From Hymenobacter sp. UV11 (GTDB lineage Bacteria > Bacteroidota > Bacteroidia > Cytophagales > Hymenobacteraceae): a stretch of DNA of 64,000 bases. Under the pieces are notes generated by a model that did not search any database, was not told the origin of the DNA, and saw nothing but the letters and a program-made list of their open reading frames with translations. The translations under genes and the position numbers were made by a program. Location: positions 248,001-312,000 of the forward strand of contig NZ_SRII01000004.1 of the NCBI RefSeq assembly GCF_004684095.1, written 5' to 3'. This document shows positions 51,322-58,860 of the stretch, one piece after another. Position 1 is the first letter of the stretch, and every line of letters starts with the position of its first letter.

Positions 51322-51329
51322 GACCTTTG
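51322..51329 (+). promoter_or_regulatory. GACCTTTG directly before the response regulator start
   Basis: GACCTTTG ends 5 bp before the preferred GTG start at 51335. If it is a real -7 box, transcription would begin almost at the start codon, giving a leaderless mRNA. It may instead be chance within a longer coding frame starting at GTG 51311. Confidence 0.3.
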
Positions 51330-51334
51330 CCCAC

Positions 51335-51970
51335 GTGATTATCCTCGGCATCATCGAAGACCAGGCGGCAATTCGGGACGCGCTGAGCGAGTATCTTGCT
51401 GCGCAGCCTGAGTTTACGTGTGTGCTAAGCACGGCGTCGCACGAGGAGTTTATGGAGCGGCTGCCCGATTTGGCCGAGCCACCGACCCTGGTGCTGTCTG
51501 ATATTGGCCTGCCCGGGCGCTCGGGTATCGAAGGGCTAGCCATACTGCGGCATGCCTTGCCGATGGTTGAGGTATTGATGCTCAGCGTGTATACCGATGC
51601 CGAGCGCGTATTTGAGGCCCTGCGCCAAGGTGCCGTGGGCTACCTCGAAAAAACGACGCCCCTACCCCTGCTCAAGGAGCACTTGCTGCAAGTAGCAGCC
51701 GGGGGCTCGCCCATGAGCCCGAGCGTGGCCCGGCACGTTACCCGGTATTTCCGGCCCCTGCCGCCTACCCCTGCTGAAAGCCTTACACCCCGCGAGCAGG
51801 ATATCGTGCGCGGCATTGAAGACGGCCTGAGCTACAAGCTGATTGCCGACCGCCTCCACGTTAGTCTCGACACTGTGCGCAGCCACATTCGGCAAGTGTA
51901 CCGCAAGCTGCACGTCAATTCCAAGGCCGAAATAATGGTCCGGCGGCAACGCCCGCTCTTGTTCTGGTAG
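51335..51970 (+). CDS. NarL/LuxR-type response regulator
   Basis: A 211-aa regulator with receiver domain (acidic residues in IIEDQ, phospho-acceptor Asp56 in LVLSDIGLPGRSG, switch Ser in VLMLSVYTD, Lys in YLEKTTPL) and a C-terminal LuxR helix-turn-helix (LTPREQDIVRGIEDGLSYKLIADRLHVSLDTVRSH). It is the partner of the TPR histidine kinase upstream. Start: GTG 51335 gives the normal N-terminus MIILGIIEDQ; GTG 51311 would add eight residues. Confidence 0.93.
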   Translation: MIILGIIEDQAAIRDALSEYLAAQPEFTCVLSTASHEEFMERLPDLAEPPTLVLSDIGLPGRSGIEGLAILRHALPMVEVLMLSVYTDAERVFEALRQGAVGYLEKTTPLPLLKEHLLQVAAGGSPMSPSVARHVTRYFRPLPPTPAESLTPREQDIVRGIEDGLSYKLIADRLHVSLDTVRSHIRQVYRKLHVNSKAEIMVRRQRPLLFW

Positions 51971-52005
51971 CTGGCCGTTCACAGCTGCCACTCGTTGTTT
52001 TTACT

Positions 52006-52058
52006 CAATCTTCTGTCTTTTCCAATCTTCTGTCTTTACCCAATCTTCTGCTTTTCTG
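52006..52058 (+). repeat. Three direct copies of CAATCTTCTGTCTTT
   Basis: Copies start at 52006, 52023 and 52041 (17-18 bp apart), the third with one base lost (CTTCTGCTTTT). They fill the leader of the small gene at 52063. Pyrimidine-rich on this strand; could be a protein-binding array or a simple duplication. Confidence 0.8.
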
Positions 52059-52062
52059 AGTT

Positions 52063-52272
52063 ATGAAATCTGCCTTTCCCAATCTCTCTGTTCCAGCTAT
52101 TTCGAACACCACGCTTACCACCCGGCAGCGTGAAGTCGAAACAGCCTTGCTAGTGCAGGGACTATGTGGGCATTCGCCCAACCTAACCGTGCGCGCGCAA
52201 CTACAGCGCTACGTGGCTGGGGAATTGAGTCGTGAACAGGCTTTTGCCAGCCTGTACGAGGGGCTGCAATAA
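52063..52272 (+). CDS. Small protein resembling VbhA-type antitoxin
   Basis: A 69-aa protein beginning MKSAFPNLSVPAISNTTLTT. Residues about 21-67 (RQREVETALLVQGLCG, then VRAQLQRYVAGELSREQAF) resemble the antitoxin VbhA domain, which blocks Fic AMP-transferases through an S/T-x-x-x-E-G/N motif. Here the equivalent positions read ALLVQG, so the Ser and the inhibitory Glu are replaced by Ala and Gln. No Fic gene is near. It may have another role, such as a stand-alone regulator. Family placement is by pattern memory and is tentative. Flanked by a direct-repeat leader and a terminator. Confidence 0.6.
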   Translation: MKSAFPNLSVPAISNTTLTTRQREVETALLVQGLCGHSPNLTVRAQLQRYVAGELSREQAFASLYEGLQ

Positions 52273-52320
52273 GCCCAAGACTTACCAGCGATATGGCCCA
52301 GGCAGTTCGCTGGCTATACA

Positions 52321-52357
52321 AAAGCACCCTTGCTACCCCGTGGCAAGGGTGCTTTTG
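52321..52357 (+). terminator. Terminator after the VbhA-like gene
   Basis: AAAAGCACCCTTGC (52321-52334) pairs perfectly with GCAAGGGTGCTTTT (52344-52357), loop TACCCCGTG, followed by T-rich DNA. The loop itself contains CTACCCC, the abundant genome word. Confidence 0.88.
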
Positions 52358-52422
52358 TATTTATATAGGATGGCGGCCTATAGAAGCCGCTCCGGCCGGA
52401 GCGGTGGTATTTTTGCGCTTCC

Positions 52423-53208
52423 ATGCGCTACTTCATTCATTTTGCCTACGATGGCACGGCCTACTGCGGCTGGCAGGTGCAGCCCGGTGTACCCACCGTA
52501 CAGGCCACCCTCGACAAGGCGCTGACCCAGGTATTGCGCCAGCCGGTGCACTCACTGGGCAGCGGGCGCACCGATACGGGCGTGCACGCCAGCCATCAGG
52601 TGGCGCATTTTGAGGCCGATTTTCCGGCTGAGATGACCTTCGACCTGCTCCGCTACCGCCTCAACCGGGCCCTACCCCCCGATGTGCAGGTGCTGCGCAT
52701 TCACCCGGTGGGCGACAAGGACCACGCCCGCTTTTCGGCCGAGATACGCACCTACGAGTACTTCGTGAGCCTGCGGCCCGACCCGTTTCGGCGCGACCAG
52801 GCGCTGTACCTCGACCGGGCGCCCGACGTGACGGCCATGAATGAGGCCGCCGCCTACCTGGTGGGCCAGTTCGATTTTACGGCGTTTTCGAAGGTGAAGG
52901 GTGGGGAGAGCCACTACGTGTGCTACCTCTACGAAGCGGGCTGGCGCGCGGCGCCCAACGGGCTGGTGTTCCGCATTCGGGCCAACCGCTTTGTGCGGGG
53001 CATGGTGCGGCTGGTGGTGGGTACGCTGCTCGATGTGGGCCGTGGCAAGCTCACGCCGCTGGAGTTTCAGCAGGTGCTGCACCGGCAGCAGCGCGTGGCG
53101 GCCAGTGGCGCGGCCCCGGCTAAAGGCCTGTATTTAAGTAAGGTAGAGTACGCGCCCGGAATTATCCCGGATTCACCCGACTTGCTTGAGGCGCTGTATT
53201 CAGCATAA
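52423..53208 (+). CDS. truA: tRNA pseudouridine(38-40) synthase TruA
   Basis: A 261-aa enzyme making pseudouridine in the anticodon stem-loop of many tRNAs. The catalytic Asp51 is in GSGRTDTGVHASHQVAHFEAD; other family motifs are FAYDGTAYCGWQVQPGVPTVQ at the start, RTYEYFVSL, DFTAFSKVKG and the C-terminal RANRFVRGMVRLVVGTLLDVGRGK. Typical length. ATG 52423 is the family start. It lies between two unrelated genes. Confidence 0.97.
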   Translation: MRYFIHFAYDGTAYCGWQVQPGVPTVQATLDKALTQVLRQPVHSLGSGRTDTGVHASHQVAHFEADFPAEMTFDLLRYRLNRALPPDVQVLRIHPVGDKDHARFSAEIRTYEYFVSLRPDPFRRDQALYLDRAPDVTAMNEAAAYLVGQFDFTAFSKVKGGESHYVCYLYEAGWRAAPNGLVFRIRANRFVRGMVRLVVGTLLDVGRGKLTPLEFQQVLHRQQRVAASGAAPAKGLYLSKVEYAPGIIPDSPDLLEALYSA

Positions 53209-53303
53209 AAAAGCCTGTTTAGTTTCCGAACCCCCGACTTATCAGTACAAAACAGTCTACCAGAGAGGGTAGGGGGTCGGTAGTGGCGGCAACGAAACCT
53301 GCC

Positions 53304-53311
53304 GACCTTTG
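53304..53311 (+). promoter_or_regulatory. Candidate -7 element GACCTTTG for the ABC transporter
   Basis: GACCTTTG 18 bp before the ATG at 53329, in the 120-bp gap after truA. Same octamer as at 798, 43263 and 51322. Confidence 0.45.
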
Positions 53312-53328
53312 TTAGTAGACCACTGCTT

Positions 53329-55158
53329 ATGAATCCAACTTCTGCTACCAAAACCGGCCAGGTATTCGACTGGCTGGTGCTTCGCCGCCTGCTGACTTAC
53401 GTGACACCCTACCGGACCACGTTTATCGGTCTTATTGCGCTCACCGTAGCCACGGCGGTGCTGGGCACCGTGCGCCCGGCGCTCATTCAGCGCATGGTGG
53501 ACGTGGACATCACCAACAACGATTGGGCGGGCCTCAACCGCTCAACCACGTGGCTGCTGGGCCTACTGCTGGTGCACACTCTGGTGAGCTACTTGCAGAC
53601 CTACTACGGCGGCTGGCTGGGCCAATACATCGTGCGCGACATTCGCACCGACCTGTTTCGGCACCTGCTCAGCCTCAAGCTCAGCTTTTTTGACCGTACG
53701 CCCATCGGCGTGCTCGTGACGCGCAACATCTCGGACGTGGAAACGCTGGCCGACGTGTTTAGCGAGGGCCTGGCGGCGATGGTCGGCGACCTGCTGCAAA
53801 TCGTCTTCCTGATGATTTTCATGTTCTGGACCAACTGGCAGCTGGCCCTCATCAGCCTGTCCGTTATTCCGCCGCTGCTCTTCAGCACCTATGTCTTCAA
53901 GGAGAAGGTAAAGGGTAGCTTTCAAGAGGTGCGCAACGCGGTGGCCAAGCTCAATTCCTTCGTGCAGGAGCACCTGACGGGCATGAACGTGGTGCAGATT
54001 TTCAACAACGAAACGCGCGAATACAAGAAATTCAAGGACATCAACGAGGAGCACACCCGCGCCAACATCAAGTCGGTACTCTACTACAGCATCTACTTTC
54101 CGGTGGCCGAGGTGCTGGGCGCGATAGGGGTAGGGCTGCTGGTGTGGTACGCCGCGCAGGGCCAGATTAACGGCAGCATCTCGAAGGGTGAGCTGATTGC
54201 CTTTATCATGTACAACGCGCTGTTCTTCCGGCCCATTCGCCAGATTGCTGACCGCTTCAACACCCTGCAGCTGGGCTTGGTGAGCACCGAGCGCCTGCTC
54301 AAATTATTGGATAGCAAGGACCTGATTTCCAGTTCGGGCACCCTGACCGTGCCGCAGCTACAAGGCGAGGTGGAATTCGACCACGTGTGGTTTGCCTACA
54401 ACCAGCAGGATGGCCCCACCGACGACCCCGAGTGGGTGCTGCGCGACATCAGCTTTCACGTGCAGCCGGGCCAGACGGTGGCTTTCGTGGGCGCCACCGG
54501 CGCGGGCAAAACCAGCATTATCAACCTGCTTTCGCGCTTCTACGACATTCAGCAGGGCCACATCAAGGTCGATGGCCACGACCTGCGCGACTACGACCTG
54601 AGCCAGCTGCGCCGCCAGATAGGGGTAGTGCTGCAGGACGTGTTCCTGTTTGCCGGTTCCATCCGGGCCAACATCACGCTCGGTAACCGTGACATAAGCG
54701 ATGCCAAAATCTGGGAAGCGGCGGCCCTGGTGGGCGCCCAGCGCTTTATAGAGCGCCTGCCCGGCGGCCTCGACTACCCGGTGATGGAGCGCGGCGCCAC
54801 GCTCTCGGTGGGCCAGCGCCAGCTCATCAGCTTTGTGCGGGCGCTGGTGTACGAGCCGCGCGTGATTGTGCTCGACGAGGCCACGTCGTCCGTCGATTCG
54901 GAAACGGAGGAGATGATTCAGGGCGCCATCGACAAGCTCATGGAAGGCCGCACGGCGCTGGTTATCGCCCACCGGCTCAGCACCATCCAGAAAGCCGACC
55001 GCATCATCGTGCTCGACCGCGGCGAAATTAAGGAAACCGGCACCCACGACGAGCTGCTGCGCCTCGGCGGCTACTATGCCCAGCTCTACCGTATGCAATA
55101 TGCTAGCAGTGAGCAGTTAGCAATGAACAGTGAGCACTTGACAACTGATACCGAGTAA
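53329..55158 (+). CDS. ABC exporter half-transporter, canonical ATPase site (BmrD/YheH-like)
   Basis: A 609-aa fusion of a six-helix membrane domain (about 25-320) and an ATPase domain (about 350-590) with Walker A GATGAGKTS, signature LSVGQRQLISFVRAL, Walker B VIVLDEATSSVD with catalytic Glu, and AHRLST. The signature and Walker B wording resemble the YheH/BmrD half of heterodimeric multidrug exporters. A half of the other type is encoded at 56908. The last 17 codons (SSEQLAMNSEHLTTDTE) lie in an intergenic repeat (55103-55204), so the tail is probably extended by repeat DNA. Confidence 0.93.
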   Translation: MNPTSATKTGQVFDWLVLRRLLTYVTPYRTTFIGLIALTVATAVLGTVRPALIQRMVDVDITNNDWAGLNRSTTWLLGLLLVHTLVSYLQTYYGGWLGQYIVRDIRTDLFRHLLSLKLSFFDRTPIGVLVTRNISDVETLADVFSEGLAAMVGDLLQIVFLMIFMFWTNWQLALISLSVIPPLLFSTYVFKEKVKGSFQEVRNAVAKLNSFVQEHLTGMNVVQIFNNETREYKKFKDINEEHTRANIKSVLYYSIYFPVAEVLGAIGVGLLVWYAAQGQINGSISKGELIAFIMYNALFFRPIRQIADRFNTLQLGLVSTERLLKLLDSKDLISSSGTLTVPQLQGEVEFDHVWFAYNQQDGPTDDPEWVLRDISFHVQPGQTVAFVGATGAGKTSIINLLSRFYDIQQGHIKVDGHDLRDYDLSQLRRQIGVVLQDVFLFAGSIRANITLGNRDISDAKIWEAAALVGAQRFIERLPGGLDYPVMERGATLSVGQRQLISFVRALVYEPRVIVLDEATSSVDSETEEMIQGAIDKLMEGRTALVIAHRLSTIQKADRIIVLDRGEIKETGTHDELLRLGGYYAQLYRMQYASSEQLAMNSEHLTTDTE

Positions 55159-55204
55159 CAAGCCTAAGTAGCTGCTAACTGTTTCTTGTTCACTGTTCAT
55201 TACG
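55103..55204. repeat. Stutter element of GTGAGCAGTTAGCAATGAAC words
   Basis: Words GAGCAGTTAGCA, ATGAACAGTGAG and, on the other side, TGCTAACTG, TTCACTGTTCAT recur in inverted order over about 100 bp, making an imperfect hairpin. The left half codes for the ABC exporter tail. It shares GTGAGCAGTGAGCA-like wording with the 11707 element. Confidence 0.75.
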
Positions 55205-55206
55205 TT

Positions 55207-55728
55207 ATGCGTTTTTTCTTTCCCCTCGTTCTCGTCTTCACCGCCATTGGCCTGGGCATCTATGCCTACCTGGGTGGGCTGCGCTCGCCCACGGTGGGCC
55301 TCGAAACCCTTGCTACCCCCGTGCTGCTGGCCGGCCAACCGTTTCACGGTAAGGTCGATGACGCGCGCTTCGGCGAGCTGTTTCGTGCGGCCAAGGTCCG
55401 GCAGGATGCCAGCCCTACCCCCCCGCCGCTGGCCAACCTCTACTACAATAATCCTGAGTCGGCGCACGATTCCATCCGGGCCTTTGTGGGCCTGCTGGTG
55501 CCCGACACGGCCGCCGCGCTGCCCACGGGCTGGCGCTACCGCGTGGTGCCGGCCGGCCGGCGCGTGGTGGCCGCCCGCGTGCAAGGCGTGAGCTTTTTGC
55601 TGGCGCCCGGCAAGCTCTACGCCGCCGCCCAGCAGGGCATGAAAGACCTGAACCTAACCGGGCAGCCCTTCTACCTGGAGCAGTTTGGGCTGGATGAGGT
55701 GGATGTGCTGCGGGTAGGCGTGAAATAG
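55207..55728 (+). CDS. Hypothetical membrane-anchored protein (GyrI-like?)
   Basis: A 173-aa protein with one N-terminal membrane helix (MRFFFPLVLVFTAIGLGIYAYLGG). The remaining sequence, with LANLYYNNPESAHDSIRAFVGLLVP, WRYRVVPAGRRVVAARVQG and FYLEQFGLDEVDVLRVGVK, recalls the GyrI/SOUL-type small-molecule-binding fold, in which FVGLLV and a final VEVLRVPVK-like end are usual. This is tentative. ATG 55207 lies just after the stutter repeat; its stop is followed by tRNA genes on the other strand. Confidence 0.75.
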   Translation: MRFFFPLVLVFTAIGLGIYAYLGGLRSPTVGLETLATPVLLAGQPFHGKVDDARFGELFRAAKVRQDASPTPPPLANLYYNNPESAHDSIRAFVGLLVPDTAAALPTGWRYRVVPAGRRVVAARVQGVSFLLAPGKLYAAAQQGMKDLNLTGQPFYLEQFGLDEVDVLRVGVK

Positions 55729-55850
55729 GCGGCGATTAAACCAGTCTCAAAGTTGAAATGGTAGCGGCACACTCTTTTTCATCTCTTGCCGCAAGAACGC
55801 AAGAATGAGTGCGCAGAAACGCGTCTTTCCAACAAACACGGTTATAAACT

Positions 55851-55892
55851 AAAAAAGCCAACCCTTCTCACAAGAGAAGGGTTGGCTTTTTT
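55851..55892 (-). terminator. Terminator of tRNA-Pro(CGG)
   Basis: A perfect 19-bp stem (AAAAAAGCCAACCCTTCTC, 55851-55869; partner 55874-55892) with loop ACAA. Reverse-strand transcription from the tRNA ends in six T. Confidence 0.93.
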
Positions 55893-55895
55893 AAG

Positions 55896-55969
55896 TCGGG
55901 GTGGCAGGATTCGAACCTACGACCTCTGCGTTCCGAACACAGCGCGCTACCGGGCTGCGCTACACCCCG
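55896..55969 (-). tRNA. trnP: tRNA-Pro (anticodon CGG)
   Basis: A 74-nt cloverleaf read on the reverse strand: acceptor CGGGGTG/CACCCCG with discriminator A, D arm with GCGCAGCCCGGTAGCGC, anticodon stem CTGTG/CGCAG and loop TTCGGAA (anticodon CGG), T arm with GGTTCGAATCC. No encoded CCA (next base C, then TTAA). Confidence 0.97.
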
Positions 55970-56010
55970 AGTACTGGCGGGGCCGATGGGGCGGCTCCGC
56001 AGCAAAAATC

Positions 56011-56018
56011 CAAATTTA
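56011..56018 (-). promoter_or_regulatory. -7 element TAAATTTG for tRNA-Pro(CGG)
   Basis: Reverse strand TAAATTTG, 42 bp before the tRNA 5' end and just past the terminator of the other tRNA, so the two tRNAs are probably transcribed separately. Confidence 0.5.
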
Positions 56019-56031
56019 GCAAAGTTGCCTA

Positions 56032-56065
56032 AAAAGGCCCCCGACCCGAAAGTCGGGGGCCTTTT
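56032..56065 (-). terminator. Terminator of tRNA-Pro(GGG)
   Basis: AAAAGGCCCCCGAC (56032-56045) pairs with GTCGGGGGCCTTTT (56052-56065), loop CCGAAA, with a T run for reverse-strand transcription. Confidence 0.92.
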
Positions 56066-56088
56066 CGTGGGGCAAACTTGCTCCTCGG

Positions 56089-56162
56089 TCGGAGTGGCAG
56101 GATTCGAACCTACGACCTCCAGCACCCCATGCTGGCGCGATACCAGGCTACGCTACACCCCG
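56089..56162 (-). tRNA. trnP: tRNA-Pro (anticodon GGG)
   Basis: A 74-nt cloverleaf on the reverse strand: acceptor CGGGGTG/CACTCCG (one G-U pair), D arm TAGCGTAGCCTGGTATCGC, anticodon stem CCAGC/GCTGG with loop ATGGGGT (anticodon GGG), T arm GGTTCGAATCC, discriminator A. It shares the body of tRNA-Pro(CGG) 120 bp away, so the pair likely arose by duplication. Confidence 0.97.
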
Positions 56163-56178
56163 AGGGCATTTGGAGGTG

Positions 56179-56210
56179 CAAAGGTAGGGGTAGGGCCGGG
56201 ATTTTCGCAA
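56179..56210 (-). promoter_or_regulatory. Promoter of tRNA-Pro(GGG): TTG-N21-TACCTTTG
   Basis: Reverse strand TTG at 56208-56210 and TACCTTTG at 56179-56186, spaced 21 bp, ending 17 bp before the tRNA 5' end. The best -33/-7 match in the window. Confidence 0.75.
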
Positions 56211-56367
56211 GCGGCCCCGACTTTTTTCCGGATTAAAAGCAAAAAAAAGGGTATTTGCGAGTCAAGCCCTTCACTCCTAGCCAGTAAAAAAATAGGTTAG
56301 GGTATTTTGCCGGCGGCAGTATCTTTACCCAACTAAGTCGGTGTCCCATTTTAGTCCAATAACCTTT

Positions 56368-56850
56368 ATGAAACCACTCGTTATACTCGCCAGTGCGCTG
56401 CTGCTGGCTCCGCTGGGCCTACTGGCGCAAAAAGCCCCCGCGGCCAAGCCCAAACCGGCCGCCGCCAAGCCAGCCGCGGCCAAACCTGCTGCCAAGCCAG
56501 CCGCTATGGTTGCCAAGGCTGCTACCCCCGGCGCCACGGCCGACGCGGCCGAGGCATCGTCTGCTCCCATTGCCCTGGCCCCGGTAACGCCCGCGCCCGA
56601 CCCCAACGCCTTAAAAATCAAGGCTGAGCAAAATCCTATTGCCCATACTCTCACGGTGCGCTGCGACGCACCTGGCCCTACCCGCTTCGAAATCAACGAC
56701 AACGAAGGCCGCCCGGTACTCACCAAAAACGTAATGGTCGGCACCTCGCCGGTCGTGCTCAGCGTGTCGTCGCTCCCCGCCGGGTCCTACGTGGTGCGCT
56801 GCACCGCCGGCGAGAAAAAAGGCATGCGCCTGGTGCAGCTGAGTAATTGA
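56368..56850 (+). CDS. Small secreted protein ending in a T9SS-type sorting domain
   Basis: A 160-aa exported protein: signal peptide 1-21 (ending GLLAQ), a low-complexity Ala/Lys/Pro linker (about 22-70; KPAAAKPAAAKPAAKPAA), then about 75 residues (85-160) resembling a type A type IX C-terminal domain (NPIAHTLTVRCD, RFEINDNEGRPVL, LPAGSYVVRCTAGEKKG, LVQLSN). No separate cargo domain is visible. The strand order and the LPAGSYVVR motif match, but not every CTD ends this way, so a periplasmic role is possible. ATG 56368 is preferred over GTG/ATG further up. Confidence 0.75.
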   Translation: MKPLVILASALLLAPLGLLAQKAPAAKPKPAAAKPAAAKPAAKPAAMVAKAATPGATADAAEASSAPIALAPVTPAPDPNALKIKAEQNPIAHTLTVRCDAPGPTRFEINDNEGRPVLTKNVMVGTSPVVLSVSSLPAGSYVVRCTAGEKKGMRLVQLSN

Positions 56851-56907
56851 GGTGCTAAAATGGCAGTAGCACGAACTGGAAAGTTCGCGCTACTGCCTTT
56901 AACCTGC

Positions 56908-58704
56908 TTAGTCCACCGTCGCTTCGGTCTGGAGCTGGCGCTCGTAGAGGGCGCGGTAGAGGCCGTCGGCCTCGGCCATGAGGGTGGCGTGGGGACCATG
57001 CTGCACAATCTGGCCGTCATCGATGACCAGGATTTCGTCGGCTAGCTTCACGGAGCTTACGCGGTGCGAGATGATGAGGCTGGTGCGGTTTTTCATCACC
57101 CGCTGCAAGCTGTCGAGGATGGCGTTTTCGGTCTTGGTATCAACGGCCGAGAGGGAGTCGTCAAGAATCAGGATTTTGGGCTCCTTCACTAGGGCGCGGG
57201 CCATGCTCACGCGCTGCTTCTGGCCGCCCGAAAGCGTGATGCCGCGCTCGCCCACTTTGGTATCGAAGCCCTCGGGGAAGCGGATAATGTTGTCGTATAC
57301 GTCGGCGTCGCGGGCGGCCTGGCTCATGCGCGCCTCGTCGGGCTGGTCGAGGCCGAAGTTGATGTTGTTGCGAATGCTGTCCGAAAACAGGAACACGTCC
57401 TGCGGTACGTAGCCGATTTGCTCGCGCAGCGAGGTGAGCGCGTAGTCGCGCACGTCCACGCCATCGACACGGATGGTGCCGTCGGTTACGTCGTAGAGCC
57501 GGCACAGCAGCGCCGCGATGGTGCTCTTGCCCGAGCCCGTGTTGCCGATAACGGCCAGCGTCTGGCCCTTCTGGATGCGGAAGCTTACGTCGCGCAGCGC
57601 CGTGATGCCAGTATCGGGGTAGGTGAACGTGACGTGGTCAAACACAATGTCGCCGGTGATTTCCCGCTCCACGTTGTGCCGCGAAACAATGTCGGTTTTC
57701 TCGTCCAGAAACTCGTTGATGCGGGCCTGCGACGCCTCGGCGCGCTGCACCAGCGACGACGTCCAGCCCAGCGCCGTAACCGGCCAGGTCAGCAGGTTTA
57801 CATAAATGATGAACTCGGCAATGCTGCCCGTGGTGATGGTGCCGCGGATAACTTCTTGGCCACCAATCCAAACCGTGACAATGGTGCTGATACCCACCAA
57901 AAACAGAATGAGCGGGAAAAATAGCGAATTCACGAAGTTCAGGCTCAAGGACTTGTCCTTATACTCGTTGGTCGAAACCTGGAACTGCTCGGACGAATCT
58001 TCCTGGCGCACGAACGACTTGAGCACCCGAATGCCTGAAAACGCTTCCTGGGTGAAGGTCGTCATGGCCGCCAGCGCCCGTTGAATATCATCCGACTTTT
58101 TCTCAATCAGATTATTAACGTAGAAAATGCTGACCGACAAAATCGGGAGGGGTAGGAGGGTGAGCACCGTCAGCTTCACGTTGACGAGCAGCATGAGTGG
58201 CACCACCAGTACAAACAGCAGCACCAGCTGCAGAAAATACATGATGCCCGGCCCCAGGTACATGCGCACGCGGCCCACGTCTTCAGAAATGCGCGACATG
58301 AGGTCGCCGGTGCTGTGGCGGCGGTAAAAGCTGAGCGGCAGCGACTGGTAGTGCTGATAAATCTGGTTTTTCTGGTCGTTTTCGACGCGCCGCGACATCA
58401 CGATGAGCGTCTGGCGCATAAAAAACAGGAAAATGCCGCGCAGTAGGGCCAGCGCGATAATAACCATCCCATAAAACAGCACGTTGCGCCCAAACAGCTG
58501 GTACACCCCCGCCTGCGACTGCGTGCCGGCATACAGGTGGTAGAGGTCGATGCCCTCATTCACCAAATCGAAGGAGTAGCGCACCAGCTGCGCCGGAAAA
58601 ATGGTCAGCAGCGTGCTTAAAATTACGAATAGCACTCCGCCGAGGAAATGCCATTTGTAGCGAAAAATATGCGGATTGACGGCAGCGAGAGCGCGGGTTG
58701 GCAT
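56908..58704 (-). CDS. ABC exporter half-transporter, Asp at catalytic Glu site (BmrC/YheI-like)
   Basis: A 598-aa half-exporter: membrane domain about 15-320, ATPase domain about 345-585 with Walker A GNTGSGKST, signature LSGGQKQRVSMARAL, Walker B ILILDDSLSAVDTKTE and SHRVSS. The residue after the Walker B Asp is Asp, not the catalytic Glu, as in the degenerate half of YheI/BmrC-type heterodimers. The complementary half with DEATSSVD is at 53329 on the opposite strand. I chose ATG 58704; longer frames overlap the divergent dehydrogenase promoter. Confidence 0.93.
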   Translation of the reverse strand: MPTRALAAVNPHIFRYKWHFLGGVLFVILSTLLTIFPAQLVRYSFDLVNEGIDLYHLYAGTQSQAGVYQLFGRNVLFYGMVIIALALLRGIFLFFMRQTLIVMSRRVENDQKNQIYQHYQSLPLSFYRRHSTGDLMSRISEDVGRVRMYLGPGIMYFLQLVLLFVLVVPLMLLVNVKLTVLTLLPLPILSVSIFYVNNLIEKKSDDIQRALAAMTTFTQEAFSGIRVLKSFVRQEDSSEQFQVSTNEYKDKSLSLNFVNSLFFPLILFLVGISTIVTVWIGGQEVIRGTITTGSIAEFIIYVNLLTWPVTALGWTSSLVQRAEASQARINEFLDEKTDIVSRHNVEREITGDIVFDHVTFTYPDTGITALRDVSFRIQKGQTLAVIGNTGSGKSTIAALLCRLYDVTDGTIRVDGVDVRDYALTSLREQIGYVPQDVFLFSDSIRNNINFGLDQPDEARMSQAARDADVYDNIIRFPEGFDTKVGERGITLSGGQKQRVSMARALVKEPKILILDDSLSAVDTKTENAILDSLQRVMKNRTSLIISHRVSSVKLADEILVIDDGQIVQHGPHATLMAEADGLYRALYERQLQTEATVD

Positions 58705-58758
58705 GGGCAGGAGGGGGGTAGGGGCCGGAAAACCGGGCCGCAACCGGAAAAAATCGGG

Positions 58759-58766
58759 TACTTTTG
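58759..58766 (+). promoter_or_regulatory. -7 element TACTTTTG for the dehydrogenase gene
   Basis: An exact TAnnTTTG match 95 bp before the ATG at 58861, in the gap between divergent genes. No clear -33. Confidence 0.45.
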
Positions 58767-58860
58767 TGGCCGCAACGGCGTTTGGACTGGCTATGGCCAC
58801 CTAAACAAAGTTACACCCCACTCTTCCCTCCCATTCCCACCCATTTTCCTTTTTAACCCT

